36,529 nucleotides of DNA from Flavonifractor sp. An100. GTDB lineage: Bacteria; Bacillota; Clostridia; Oscillospirales; Oscillospiraceae. This document shows positions 1-7,695 of this stretch, in pieces. The translations under genes were made by a program, and so were the position numbers. The stretch spans positions 1-36,529 of the forward strand of contig NZ_NFMA01000028.1 of the NCBI RefSeq assembly GCF_002161175.1, given 5' to 3'. Below the pieces are notes generated by a model. That model had not been told where the DNA came from, ran no database searches, and saw only the letters and a program-made list of their open reading frames with translations. How positions within the stretch are numbered: position 1 is the stretch's first letter; the number at the start of each line of letters is the position of its first letter.

Positions 1-9
1 GATTTTCAT
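1..9 (-). CDS. possible first codons of a leftward gene, cut by the window edge
   Basis: Read on the minus strand, an ATG at 9-7 is preceded by GGAG at 18-15 with a 5-base spacer, and a good leftward promoter lies at 141-169. Only three codons (M-K-I) are inside the window, so nothing can be said about the product. A leader of roughly 120 bases would separate the promoter from this start. Confidence 0.2.
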
Positions 10-140
10 TTCATCTCCACGGCCGCCAAGATACGACGGTCTGTTTTGCTATGCCCATTTTCGAGGAACTATCTTTTTTATTTTTGTGTTTTTAGGCCTT
101 GACAGCTCTTGGCAGGTTTAGCAGGTCTTTCTTACCATAA

Positions 141-169
141 ATACTATACCATGTGCCGCAGCCTGTCAA
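141..169 (-). promoter_or_regulatory. leftward sigma-A promoter
   Basis: On the minus strand TTGACA (169-164) is followed after 17 bases by TAGTAT (146-141). The -35 box is perfect and the -10 box is fair. An overlapping TATAGT gives a 15-base spacing. It points out of the window towards position 1 and so probably drives the gene beginning at the left edge. Confidence 0.5.
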
Positions 170-206
170 TGTCCGTCCGCCGGCCTGCCATTGATGGGGC
201 GGAGCG

Positions 207-233
207 CTGACATCACCGCATCCGTCATGTCAG
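207..233. repeat. inverted repeat behind the GNAT gene
   Basis: CTGACAT (207-213) and ATGTCAG (227-233) are perfect 7-base arms around a 13-base loop, between the end of the acetyltransferase gene and the leftward promoter. There is no T-tract, so a terminator role is weak; it could be an operator for that promoter. Confidence 0.3.
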
Positions 234-274
234 TAACAACTGCTCAATTCGTTCGCAGCACCCACTCTCTATGT

Positions 275-718
275 TTACAGTCTCCTTTGCAGATATACCA
301 TGTCCACCAGCTGCACCCCGCCCTCGTAGATGGGGTGGTCGTAGTGATCGGTGAAAAAATTCTTGACCAGATGATGTCTGCGAAAGCCACAGGATTCATA
401 AAACGGGATGGTGGAGGGGCTGTCCCCGGTGCCCACTTGCATAGTTACATACTGGCCCGCGTATGTCCGAATGAGAAACTCTACCAGGGCCTTTCCGTAG
501 CCCCTGCCATGGAAATCAGGCTCCACGGCGATGTTCTTCAACTCCAGGATGCCGTTTCCTTCGTCGGTTACTACGCATTCCGCCTTGACGCCGTCATCCA
601 CCAGCACATACATGGTCCCACGCTCCAGATAGCGGTCCACCATGTCCTCCTGCTCGTCGGCCAGCAGCAGTAAGTCGAGATATCTCTTTTTGTCCGTCTC
701 CACTTTTCTGATTTCCAT
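275..718 (-). CDS. GNAT family N-acetyltransferase
   Basis: A single GNAT domain of about 147 residues. The acetyl-CoA-binding region shows as V-x-P-D-F-H-G-R-G-Y-G-K-A near residues 65-77, the Q/RxxGxG/A motif of the fold, and a C-terminal F-Y-E-S-C-G-F motif is present. Such enzymes move acetyl from acetyl-CoA to an amine; the acceptor cannot be read from sequence. I chose the ATG at 718 because AAGG sits 7 bases upstream; the ATG at 724 is only a base or so from that site. It is the last gene of a leftward operon with the YoaP-like protein and the hydrolase. Confidence 0.85.
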   Translation of the reverse strand: MEIRKVETDKKRYLDLLLLADEQEDMVDRYLERGTMYVLVDDGVKAECVVTDEGNGILELKNIAVEPDFHGRGYGKALVEFLIRTYAGQYVTMQVGTGDSPSTIPFYESCGFRRHHLVKNFFTDHYDHPIYEGGVQLVDMVYLQRRL

Positions 719-727
719 AGGCATACC

Positions 728-1477
728 TTATTTTTTCAGAAGCCGCTTCAGCGCGGCGGCGTCCAGTAGATTTACCGTCACAAACTTTCCCTGATAGAAT
801 ACCGCCCAGTTGTTGAACACGCAGGGCAAGGCCTTGGCCTTCTCCAGAGTGTCCACCGGAATGAGCGTATAGGGCACCTCCAGCTCCTGGCAGGTTTTGC
901 GAACCAGTTCCACACTTTGGTGGATGTAGGGACACTGGGAACTGTAATAGACGGTCAGTTCCTGAGATTCAATCGTCTGCCGTTTGGTGTTTTCCCCGAA
1001 GCGGGGCTTCGTCCCGTCAAAGGAGAGAGCCAGTAGCCGGTAGCCGTCCGGGGTGGTATCCACCGTCTCAAACCCATACTTTTCCGCAAAGGCCTGGTCT
1101 GAGAGCCAGGCCTTTTGCTTTTCCGCCCCCAGCATACACACGCCGGACTTTCCCTTGGCCCTGGCATCGGCCAGGCAGTACTCCATCAGCTGCCTGCCGT
1201 AGCCCTTGCCCTTGAACTCCCCGTTGACCCACAGGCAGTGGATATAGAGGTAGTTATCCCCCTCCACTGGCACCCAGGCAGTCTCCAGCGGAGCGTACTC
1301 GATGAACACCACGCCCTTGGCGTCCAGTTTGCGGAACACATGTCCCTCCCGGAGCCGCTCTCGGAGCCAGGCCCGCTTGGCCTCTACGCCGGGGTGGGGC
1401 TTCTTGCTGCGGATGATGCAGCACAGATGCTCCCGGTCCAGATTTTCTTCCGTCAGATTGAGAAATCGTTCGCTCAT
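728..1477 (-). CDS. GNAT acetyltransferase with C-terminal YoaP-like domain
   Basis: The protein has 249 residues. Residues 1-145 form a GNAT domain (F-K-G-K-G-Y-G-R-Q-L acetyl-CoA motif near 90). Residues about 165-245 resemble the YoaP C-terminal domain, a thioredoxin-like fold with a C-P-Y-I segment where thioredoxins have CxxC. Proteins of this two-domain build are common in Clostridia, but their substrate is unknown. The ATG overlaps the stop of the upstream hydrolase by four bases (ATGA), with GAGGAGG just before it, so the two are probably translationally coupled. Confidence 0.85.
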   Translation of the reverse strand: MSERFLNLTEENLDREHLCCIIRSKKPHPGVEAKRAWLRERLREGHVFRKLDAKGVVFIEYAPLETAWVPVEGDNYLYIHCLWVNGEFKGKGYGRQLMEYCLADARAKGKSGVCMLGAEKQKAWLSDQAFAEKYGFETVDTTPDGYRLLALSFDGTKPRFGENTKRQTIESQELTVYYSSQCPYIHQSVELVRKTCQELEVPYTLIPVDTLEKAKALPCVFNNWAVFYQGKFVTVNLLDAAALKRLLKK

Positions 1478-2232
1478 GGGGCCTCCTCAAAAAAATCACA
1501 AATCAGCGCGGCCAGTTTTTCCGCCTGGGAATAGATCAACGGATGACCGCCTGTCTCAAAAATACGGCAGGTGATCTGTGGAGCGGCTGCTGTCCAGTTT
1601 TTACTCTCCTCAATACAGTGGCCGGAGAGCATCTCGTCCTCCCGGCTTACCGTGACCAGCAGCGGGCATTGGATCTCACCTATAAGCCGAGGGAACAGCG
1701 GCCCTGGCCGGCGCGCCAAATGGACCAGCGCTTCCGTGTCCTGATCCACAACCCGTTCCCAGTCCTCACCCTGGCACCATCGATAAAACTCCCGGGCAGA
1801 TGGATCCGCTTTGGCTCTGCGGCGTTCTTCTGTCATGGATCGGGCAAATTTGTTTGGAAGTGTGCTGCCGTCAAAGCTGTCAGCCACAATTTTACCGAAC
1901 AGCTCCGGCGCCTGAAATCCAGCGTGGATGGCGGCATAAGCCCCACCGCTGGTCCCCACCAGATTGGCCTTGGCGTATCCCAAGCGGCGGCACAACTCCA
2001 CCACCTGTCTTCCTTGGTCGGCCCATATGTCAGAAGGAAACGCAGGCAGGCGTTCTGACTGCCCATTCCCCAAAAAATCTATTAAGACGATCTTGCCGTG
2101 AGATTGATACAGAGGCAGAAGCGGTTCAAACATACGGGAAGAGGCGGTGTTTCCATGAAGAAAGATCCAGGGTGTTCCTTCGCCATATTCCTGATAGTAG
2201 ACCCGCATTCCTTGATAAGCAAAGTAAGACAT
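1474..2232 (-). CDS. alpha/beta hydrolase
   Basis: A 252-residue alpha/beta-fold hydrolase. The oxyanion-hole motif F-L-H-G-N-T is at about residues 24-29, the nucleophile elbow G-T-S-G-G places the catalytic Ser at 95, an acid residue lies in S-R-E-D-E, and the catalytic His is in G-G-H-P near 231. It is probably a cytosolic esterase/lipase-like enzyme; the substrate is not evident. The start at 2232 follows GGAGGG by 7 bases, in preference to an upstream in-frame start at 2292 with no ribosome binding site. It heads the leftward operon and is divergent from the WYL regulator at 2447. Confidence 0.87.
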   Translation of the reverse strand: MSYFAYQGMRVYYQEYGEGTPWIFLHGNTASSRMFEPLLPLYQSHGKIVLIDFLGNGQSERLPAFPSDIWADQGRQVVELCRRLGYAKANLVGTSGGAYAAIHAGFQAPELFGKIVADSFDGSTLPNKFARSMTEERRRAKADPSAREFYRWCQGEDWERVVDQDTEALVHLARRPGPLFPRLIGEIQCPLLVTVSREDEMLSGHCIEESKNWTAAAPQITCRIFETGGHPLIYSQAEKLAALICDFFEEAP

Positions 2233-2339
2233 GATAAGCCCTCCAAACTCAATTTCACACTTGTTTTGTGGCAGGGCTCCATTCCCCTGCAATTCAGAAC
2301 GGATTTCTCATGCTCTCACTTCCCTTCTTTCCAGCTTTC

Positions 2340-2368
2340 ATGGTACCAAATAATCAGAAAAAGCGCAA
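2340..2368 (-). promoter_or_regulatory. promoter of the hydrolase/GNAT operon
   Basis: On the minus strand TTGCGC (2368-2363) is followed after 17 bases by TACCAT (2345-2340), with TGG directly before the -10 box (extended -10). It lies back to back with the WYL-operon promoter, about 110 bases upstream of the hydrolase start. Confidence 0.5.
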
Positions 2369-2382
2369 CGGGAATAGAAACA

Positions 2383-2415
2383 TGACAGACAGTTGTCCTG
2401 TTCCTATGCTATAAT
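2383..2415 (+). promoter_or_regulatory. promoter and candidate operator of the WYL operon
   Basis: An extended -10, TGC-TATAAT (2407-2415), lacks a good -35 at the normal distance. Just upstream are TGACA (2383-2387) and the near-palindrome GACAGTTGTC (2388-2397; GACA and TGTC half-sites with a 2-base centre). The repeat overlaps where polymerase would sit, so it is a candidate site for self-regulation by the adjacent WYL protein. The promoter is well supported; the operator is inference. Confidence 0.5.
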
Positions 2416-2446
2416 GCAGACAGAAATGCGAAAGGCGGTGTACCCT

Positions 2447-3355
2447 ATGAAGATGGAGCGGCTCATCGGCATCCTGTCCATTTTGCTTCAGCGAGAAAAG
2501 GTCACTGCCCCGGAACTGGCGGAACAGTTCGAAGTATCCCGGCGGACCATCCAGCGAGACATCGAGTCCCTGTGTCGAGCGGGTATCCCCATTGCCACCG
2601 CTCAGGGCGCGGGAGGAGGCATCTCTATCATGGAGGGCTACCGGGTGGACCGGACGGTACTTACCGCCCCGGAGATGCAGGCCATCCTGGCAGGCCTCAG
2701 AAGCCTGGACAGCGTCAGCGGCACCCGGCGCTACGCCCAGCTGATGGAAAAACTGTCCGCCGGGACAGGCGGGCTGTTACCCGGCGGCGCCCATATGCTC
2801 ATCGACCTCTCCTCCTGGTATAAGACCAGCCTGCCGCCCAAAGTTGAGCTTATCCAAGAGGCCATTGAGCAGCACCGCGCCATCCGCTTTACCTACTTCT
2901 CCCCCAAGGGGGAGTCGGTACGCACCGTGGAGCCCTGCTACCTGGTGTTCCACTGGTCCACCTGGTATGTGTGGGGCTGGTGCCGGATGCGGGAGGATTT
3001 CCGCCTGTTCAAATTGAACCGCATGACGGACCTGGCCGCCGGTGAACCCTTTGAACCACGGTCTACTCCCCTGCCTGATTTGGAACCAGAGCGCATCTTT
3101 CCGGCCAAGTATCAGGTCACCGTCCTCTTTGATCCCACCTGCCGCTGGCGGCTGGTGGAGGAGTACGGGGCGGACCGGTTCACCGTGGAGCCGGACGGAC
3201 GGCTGCGCTTCACCGGCGGCTTTCCCGACGCTGACAGCGTGCTCAGCTGGGTGCTCACCTTCGGGGATAATGCGGAGCTGCTGAAACCGGAGGAGCTGCG
3301 GGAGCAGCTGCGGAAACTGACCGAAACACTGGCCGACCGTTACAGGAGGAATTGA
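2447..3355 (+). CDS. YafY-type HTH/WYL transcriptional regulator
   Basis: The protein has 302 residues. Residues 1-60 are an HTH_11/DeoR-like winged helix (V-S-R-R-T-I-Q-R-D recognition helix). The WYL ligand-binding domain (about 140-220) has W-Y-V-W-G-W in place of the name-giving W-Y-L, and a WCX-type C-terminal part follows. WYL proteins bind DNA and a small or nucleic-acid ligand. The start at 2447 has AAAGGCGGTG upstream. It is the first gene of a six-gene rightward run (to 5656) with spacings of only a few bases, so it probably controls that operon and perhaps the divergent hydrolase. Confidence 0.9.
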   Translation: MKMERLIGILSILLQREKVTAPELAEQFEVSRRTIQRDIESLCRAGIPIATAQGAGGGISIMEGYRVDRTVLTAPEMQAILAGLRSLDSVSGTRRYAQLMEKLSAGTGGLLPGGAHMLIDLSSWYKTSLPPKVELIQEAIEQHRAIRFTYFSPKGESVRTVEPCYLVFHWSTWYVWGWCRMREDFRLFKLNRMTDLAAGEPFEPRSTPLPDLEPERIFPAKYQVTVLFDPTCRWRLVEEYGADRFTVEPDGRLRFTGGFPDADSVLSWVLTFGDNAELLKPEELREQLRKLTETLADRYRRN

Positions 3356-3356
3356 T

Positions 3357-3677
3357 ATGGCCTCTCACCAGGACTTTGTGGACTATGTGGCCGAGCAGCT
3401 GCGGGAGACCGGGGCTATCCGCAGCCGGAGAATGTTCGGCGAGTACGGGCTCTTCTGCGACGGTGTGTTCTTCGCCGTTATCTGTGACGACCAGCTTTTT
3501 GTTAAAATCACCCCGGCGGGGGAGGAGGCCTTTCCCCATCTGCCCAAGGCTCCGCCCTATGAGGGCGCCAGGGATTACATCTGGGTGGAGGATGTGGACG
3601 ACCGGGACACCATGACCGCCCTCACCCGGCTCACCTGTCTGGCCCTTCAGGATCAACCGAAAAAACGGAGGAAATGA
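3357..3677 (+). CDS. TfoX/Sxy N-terminal domain protein
   Basis: A 106-residue protein matching the TfoX_N domain: R-R-M-F-G-E-Y-G near residues 24-31, then I-C-D-D-Q-L-F-V-K and a Y-I-W-V-E segment. The name comes from the competence regulator of gamma-proteobacteria, but stand-alone Firmicutes copies usually travel with WYL regulators and GyrI-like proteins and have no shown role in competence. It starts two bases after the regulator's stop with AGGAGG upstream. The Lys/Arg-rich tail (K-K-R-R-K) is unremarkable. Confidence 0.85.
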   Translation: MASHQDFVDYVAEQLRETGAIRSRRMFGEYGLFCDGVFFAVICDDQLFVKITPAGEEAFPHLPKAPPYEGARDYIWVEDVDDRDTMTALTRLTCLALQDQPKKRRK

Positions 3678-3679
3678 CC

Positions 3680-4315
3680 ATGGCCTTTGACTACAAGAAG
3701 GAGTACAAGGAGTTCTACCTGCCGCCCAGGACACCTGGCATCGTCACGGTACCCGCCATGAACTTTCTGGCGGTGCGTGGCCAAGGCGACCCCAATGAGG
3801 AGGGCGGCACTTACAAGCAGGCCCTGGAGCTGCTTTACGCTGTGGCCTATACCATCAAAATGAGCAAGATGGGCAAGCACAAGCTGGAAGGCTACTTTGA
3901 CTATGTGGTACCGCCCCTGGAGGGGCTTTGGTGGCAGGAGGATACTCAGGGCGTGGACAACTCCCGCAAGGCGGATTTCCGGTGGGTCTCCCTGATCCGC
4001 CTGCCGGAGTTTGTGACGAGCGAGGCTTTTAATTGGGCTATCAGGGAGTCCACGGAGAAAAAGCAGCGGGACTTCTCCAAGGTGGAGTTCTTCTCCTGGG
4101 AGGAGGACCTGTGCGTCCAGTGTATGCACCTGGGCCCCTACGACGACGAGCCCGCCACCGTAGCCGCCATGGAGGAATACGCCGAGGAACAAGGCTATGC
4201 GTTGGATTTCAGCCAGGGCCGGTTCCACCATGAGATCTATTTGAGCGATGTACGGCGGTGCAAGCCGGAAAAACTGAAAACCGTCATTCGGCAGCCTATT
4301 AAGCGGGCAGAGTGA
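3680..4315 (+). CDS. GyrI-like small-molecule-binding domain protein
   Basis: A 211-residue member of the stand-alone GyrI-like family (COG4832 type): K-E-Y-K-E-F-Y-x-P near the start, then the conserved P-A-M-N-F-L-A-V-R-G-x-G-D-P-N segment and a C-terminal H-H-E-I-Y-L-S-D. Proteins of this family bind, and in some cases are proposed to hydrolyse, small xenobiotic-like molecules. The start at 3680 has GGAGG 8 bases upstream; an ATG at 3674 overlapping the TfoX stop is too close to that site. It is third in the WYL operon. Confidence 0.85.
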   Translation: MAFDYKKEYKEFYLPPRTPGIVTVPAMNFLAVRGQGDPNEEGGTYKQALELLYAVAYTIKMSKMGKHKLEGYFDYVVPPLEGLWWQEDTQGVDNSRKADFRWVSLIRLPEFVTSEAFNWAIRESTEKKQRDFSKVEFFSWEEDLCVQCMHLGPYDDEPATVAAMEEYAEEQGYALDFSQGRFHHEIYLSDVRRCKPEKLKTVIRQPIKRAE

Positions 4316-4323
4316 GGAAAGAG

Positions 4324-4809
4324 ATGAACACGATCATTCGCGAAATACGCCCGGAAGAATATGACCTTCTGCGGGAATTTCTCTATCAGGCCATCTATCT
4401 CCCGGAGGGCGTGGAGCCGCCGCCCCGGTCGGTAGTGGATCTGCCGGAGTTACAGATCTATATTGCGGACTTCGGCACACGGCCTGGCGACCACTGCCTG
4501 GCAGCCGAGGTGGAGGGAAAAGTGGTAGGTGCGGCGTGGTGCCGCATCATGGAGGATTACGGACACATCGACAACGGCACCCCCTCTCTGGCCATCTCGT
4601 TACTGCCGGAGTATCGCGGGCGAGGAATCGGGACACAACTGCTGACCGCTCTCTTGCGTCTGCTCCGGGAGAATGGGTATCGGCAGGTATCCCTCTCCGT
4701 CCAGAAGGAAAACCCGGCCCTGCGCCTCTACCAGCGGACGGGATTCCGCATCCTGGCAGAGACAGGCACAGAATATTTAATGCTTTGGGACAACACCCCA
4801 GGGGGGTAA
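4324..4809 (+). CDS. GNAT family N-acetyltransferase
   Basis: A 161-residue GNAT protein. Motif A is clear (L-P-E-Y-R-G-R-G-I-G-T-Q-L-L near residues 95-108), followed by N-P-A-L-R-L-Y-Q-R-T-G-F, the usual C-terminal motif B. The acceptor is unknown. The ATG at 4324 has GAGGAAAG upstream; a GTG at 4312 would overlap the previous stop but has no ribosome binding site. It is the fourth gene of the WYL-led operon and unrelated in detail to the GNATs at 275-1477. Confidence 0.87.
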   Translation: MNTIIREIRPEEYDLLREFLYQAIYLPEGVEPPPRSVVDLPELQIYIADFGTRPGDHCLAAEVEGKVVGAAWCRIMEDYGHIDNGTPSLAISLLPEYRGRGIGTQLLTALLRLLRENGYRQVSLSVQKENPALRLYQRTGFRILAETGTEYLMLWDNTPGG

Positions 4810-4818
4810 CAGGAGAAT

Positions 4819-5247
4819 ATGGGAACAGAGAGACAGCGTGAAAATAAGATCCGGCAGTGGTTTTCCATGTGGCTGGACAAGCAGGACACGGGCATCGAGG
4901 AGCTCTTCGCCCCGGATGCCGTCTACATCGAGAGTTGGGGGCCGGAGTACCACGGCAACGGAAAGATCAAACTGTGGTTTGACGAGTGGAACACCCGGGG
5001 CACCGTAGAGCGCTGGGACATCCGGCAGTATTTCCGCAAGGGGGATCAGACCGTAGTGGAGTGGGCTTTCCGGTGTGTCATGACGGACGGCACCATCCAG
5101 AGTTTTGACGGCCTCTCCCTCATCCGCTGGAACGAGGCGGGCCAGATCTGCTTTTTACAGGAATTCGGCTGCAACGAAAATCGCTATGACCCCTACGCCC
5201 AGGGGGACACCCCGGTATTCCGGAAGGAGCAGGCGTTGTGGTTTTGA
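4819..5247 (+). CDS. nuclear transport factor 2-like (SnoaL-like) protein
   Basis: A 142-residue protein with the NTF2/SnoaL cone-fold pattern: a helical start (I-R-Q-W-F-S-M-W-L), the F-A-P-D-A-V-Y-I-E-S-W-G-P strand, a G-x-G-K-I helix cap, and the C-terminal S-L-I-R-W-N turn. The fold hosts enzymes and binding proteins alike, so no reaction is assigned. AGGAG lies very close (3 bases) to the ATG, which may make initiation weak. It is fifth in the operon, followed by an SRPBCC protein, another small-ligand-binding fold. Confidence 0.8.
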   Translation: MGTERQRENKIRQWFSMWLDKQDTGIEELFAPDAVYIESWGPEYHGNGKIKLWFDEWNTRGTVERWDIRQYFRKGDQTVVEWAFRCVMTDGTIQSFDGLSLIRWNEAGQICFLQEFGCNENRYDPYAQGDTPVFRKEQALWF

Positions 5248-5260
5248 AGGGAGCATTGGT

Positions 5261-5656
5261 ATGGCAACTTCCAGGGTGACAGAGTATTTTCCCTACCCGG
5301 TGGAGCAGGTATGGCAGACCGTGACCGACCTCACAAATACCGCCTGGCGCAGCGACCTCAAGCGGGTGGAAGTTCTGGACGAAACCCACTTTGTGGAGCA
5401 CACCAAGAGCGGCTATGCCACGAACTTCACTGTTACGGCCTACGAGCCCCTCCGCCGCTGGGCCTTTACCATGGAGAACGGCAACATGTCCGGCTCCTGG
5501 GAGGGGAGCTTCGAGGCGGCGGAGAACGGTACCCGGCTCCACTGCACTGAGACCGTCAACGCCAAGCACTGGTGGATGCGCCCCTTTGTTCCCGGCTATC
5601 TGAAGCGGCAGCAGAGGCTGTATCTGGACGATTTGCGGAGAGAACTGCAAAAATAA
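5261..5656 (+). CDS. SRPBCC family protein
   Basis: A 131-residue START/Bet v1-like (SRPBCC) domain. It opens with the typical Y-F-P-Y-P-V-E-Q-V-W-Q-T-V-T-D strand-helix, has the central W-A-F-T-M-E strand and T-R-L-H-C-T-E-T-V strand, and ends with a long helix (L-K-R-Q-Q-R-L-Y-L-D-D-L). These domains form a deep hydrophobic pocket for lipids or aromatic ligands. GAAGGGAG precedes the ATG at 5261. It is the last gene of the WYL operon. With the GyrI-like and NTF2-like proteins it gives the operon three likely ligand-binding folds. Confidence 0.83.
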   Translation: MATSRVTEYFPYPVEQVWQTVTDLTNTAWRSDLKRVEVLDETHFVEHTKSGYATNFTVTAYEPLRRWAFTMENGNMSGSWEGSFEAAENGTRLHCTETVNAKHWWMRPFVPGYLKRQQRLYLDDLRRELQK

Positions 5657-5676
5657 GGCTTGTTACTTTGCGTTGC

Positions 5677-5705
5677 TTGCGGCAACGGGCCGCTTTCTCT
5701 ACAAT
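5677..5705 (+). promoter_or_regulatory. promoter of the XRE regulator gene
   Basis: TTGCGG (5677-5682), a 17-base spacer and TACAAT (5700-5705). It lies in the 73-base gap after the SRPBCC gene, about 25 bases upstream of the next start codon. Confidence 0.5.
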
Positions 5706-5729
5706 GAGGAGCGAAAGGAGTGAGCCCAT

Positions 5730-6239
5730 ATGCTCAATGAAAACATCAACGCCATTCGGAAATCCAAGGGCCTTTCCCAGCAGGAGCTGGCGGTCAAGGT
5801 AAATGTAGTGCGGCAGACCGTCTCAAAATGGGAGCAGGGTCTGTCCGTCCCGGACTCTGACCTGCTCATCGCCCTGTCGGAGGCTTTGGAAACACCCGTC
5901 AGCACCCTGCTGGGCGCGACGGTGACAGAGTCGGAGGCGGACGAGGTCAAAGCCCTCTCGGAAAAGCTGGAGATCATCAATCTGCAGTTTGCGCGCAGGA
6001 AGGCCATGCGGCGCTCGGTCCTCCACTGGCTGTTCATTGCAGTGTGCGTGGGTATCCTGGCCGTGGTCGGAATCCTGGCAGCGGTGAATAGTCCCTACCT
6101 GGGCTGGGATTACAGCGCCCCGGAGACCGCCGTCATGGGGGTGGCCATCCACGCCTTTGAATGGGGCTTTGTCCGTCTGGCCCCCTTTGCCCTGATTGTG
6201 GCGGCGGTCGGCGTTTTTCTGACGCGGAAAAGAGTATAG
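5730..6239 (+). CDS. XRE-family regulator with two membrane segments
   Basis: A 169-residue protein. Residues 1-60 are a Cro/C1-type HTH (L-S-Q-Q-E-L-A-V-K-V-N-V-V-R-Q-T-V-S-K-W-E-Q-G, the classic XRE signature). A short linker helix follows, then two hydrophobic stretches at about 92-112 and 133-160, with basic R-K-A-M-R-R before the first. It is therefore a membrane-anchored DNA-binding protein, a common design in Clostridia that may couple membrane state to transcription. The start has AAAGGAG upstream. It probably has its own promoter (5677-5705). Confidence 0.88.
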   Translation: MLNENINAIRKSKGLSQQELAVKVNVVRQTVSKWEQGLSVPDSDLLIALSEALETPVSTLLGATVTESEADEVKALSEKLEIINLQFARRKAMRRSVLHWLFIAVCVGILAVVGILAAVNSPYLGWDYSAPETAVMGVAIHAFEWGFVRLAPFALIVAAVGVFLTRKRV

Positions 6240-6366
6240 GACGTGTTTTGGGAGCGTGTGCCACTGAACAGTGAGATCACAGTACCACCGGACAAATATG
6301 AGCACGGAAAATCGGGCAAAATCCGTTCCTTTCCGATATGCTGAATCCAGAAGGACGGTGTGGCCA

Positions 6367-7224
6367 ATGGATTGGGTGACAAGCATTCATCAGGCGATCC
6401 AGTATATCGAGGAACATCTCCGGGAGGAGCTGACCATCCGGGAAATTGCGCAGCAGGCGGCTTTATCCCCCTTTTACTTTCAGAAGGGCTTTGCCATGCT
6501 GTGCGGCATGACGGTGGGCGACTACATCCGCCAGCGCCGGCTCTCCGCCGCCGGGCTGGAGGTCCTCACGACGGACCGGAAAATCATCGACATCGCACTG
6601 GAGTTCGGCTATGACTCGCCGGACAGCTTCACCAAAGCCTTTACCCGATTCCACGGCCTCACACCTGCCGCACTGCGAAAAAGCGGAGGCGCGGTTCGTT
6701 CCTTTGCTCCGCTACGGATCAAAGTGACATTGGAAGGTGGTCAAAACATGGAATGTAAGATTATGAAAAAAGAAGCGTTTACGGTGCTCTGCCGGGCAAA
6801 GACCTTCAAGTATGAGGATGCCGTGGCCCAGGTTCCCCAGTTCTGGGCAGAGCACTTCGGTACAGGTGGTGGGAAGGTGGTGTGCGGCATGTACGGCATC
6901 AATCTGGACGAAAGCATGGGCGGAAATGAGTTTGAATATCTCATCGCCGATAACTACGATCCCGCCAAGGAGATCCCAGAAGGCTTCACCACCCGCACCA
7001 TCCCGGCTCATACTTGGGCCGTATTCCCCTGCACCGGCCGGATGCCCCAAGCTCTCCAGGGTCTGAACCAGCAGATCTTCTCCCAGTGGCTGCCCACGAA
7101 CCCCGACTATAAGATCGCCGCGGGCATCAATGTGGAGCTGTACAGCGACGCCAGCAAGTTTGAGAATGGGACCCAGGACCAGGACTACTACTGTGAGATC
7201 TGGATCCCGGTGGAGAAGAAGTAA
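6367..7224 (+). CDS. AraC-family regulator with GyrI-like effector-binding domain
   Basis: A 285-residue protein. Residues 1-108 hold the two-HTH AraC domain at the N-terminus (I-Q-Y-I-E-E-H-L; later F-G-Y-D-S-P-D-S-F-T-K-A-F). Residues about 125-285 form an effector-binding domain of the AraC_E_bind/GyrI-like kind. This order (DNA-binding first, GyrI-like second) is that of the Rob/BltR-like xenobiotic sensors. I chose the ATG at 6367, where AraC homologues normally begin, with GAAGGACGG upstream; the frame stays open to 6271. It may be co-transcribed with the damaged DUF3788 gene. Confidence 0.87.
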   Translation: MDWVTSIHQAIQYIEEHLREELTIREIAQQAALSPFYFQKGFAMLCGMTVGDYIRQRRLSAAGLEVLTTDRKIIDIALEFGYDSPDSFTKAFTRFHGLTPAALRKSGGAVRSFAPLRIKVTLEGGQNMECKIMKKEAFTVLCRAKTFKYEDAVAQVPQFWAEHFGTGGGKVVCGMYGINLDESMGGNEFEYLIADNYDPAKEIPEGFTTRTIPAHTWAVFPCTGRMPQALQGLNQQIFSQWLPTNPDYKIAAGINVELYSDASKFENGTQDQDYYCEIWIPVEKK

Positions 7225-7242
7225 ATCGAGGAGGCGGCTGTC

Positions 7243-7655
7243 ATGCCTGAGATCGTACCAAGCGCGGAGCAGATGACAATATTAGTGGGGAAACCCTTAT
7301 ATGAGATCTGGACGCAGTTATGCGCCCTGATTGACGAGAATATGACATGGAGCGCCTGTGGGGCAGCGGCGGGAAGGCATGGACCTATGAGTACAAATTT
7401 CGCCGGGGTGGCAAAACCCTGTGCGCGCTCTATGCCAGAGAAAACTGCATCGGGTTTATGGTAATCTTGGGCAAGGATGAGCGCTTGAAATTTGAGAACG
7501 ACAAAGAGCATTACGCTCCGGAAGTTCAAAACATTTATGATGAAACGCCAACTTACCACGATGGAAAATGGCCGATGTTTGAACCAGTGGACACCTCATT
7601 GTTTGAGGACTTCATTCGTCTGTTGACTATCAAACGGAAACCGAACCGGAAATAA
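7243..7655 (+). pseudogene. DUF3788 family protein, frameshifted
   Basis: Residues encoded from 7243 (M-P-E-I-V-P-S...) give a DUF3788 N-terminus up to about 7341. The rest of the domain (K-F-R-R-G-G-K-T-L-C-A-L-Y-A and onward) continues in another frame from about 7342 to 7655. Adding one T in the A-A-T-A-T-G-A-C stretch at 7339-7346 restores a continuous reading E-N-Y-D-M-E-R-L-W, so a single-base deletion there is the simplest explanation. The function of DUF3788 is unknown. GAGGAGG precedes the start, 18 bases after the AraC gene. A sequencing error cannot be excluded. Confidence 0.8.
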
Positions 7656-7657
7656 TG

Positions 7658-7695
7658 GCAGGCCCTCGGCTTTTTGTCGAGGGCCTGCTCCATTC
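7658..7695 (+). terminator. intrinsic terminator
   Basis: Perfect 11-base arms GCAGGCCCTCG (7658-7668) and CGAGGGCCTGC (7678-7688) with a 9-base loop. Only a weak T-rich tail follows on the plus strand. It serves the AraC/DUF3788 run and was probably also the terminator of the lost leftward gene whose last codons follow. Confidence 0.7.

Noticed and set aside
99-104. TTGACA on the plus strand as a -35 box
   Set aside because: No -10-like sequence lies 16-18 bases downstream and the next rightward gene is 2.3 kb away.
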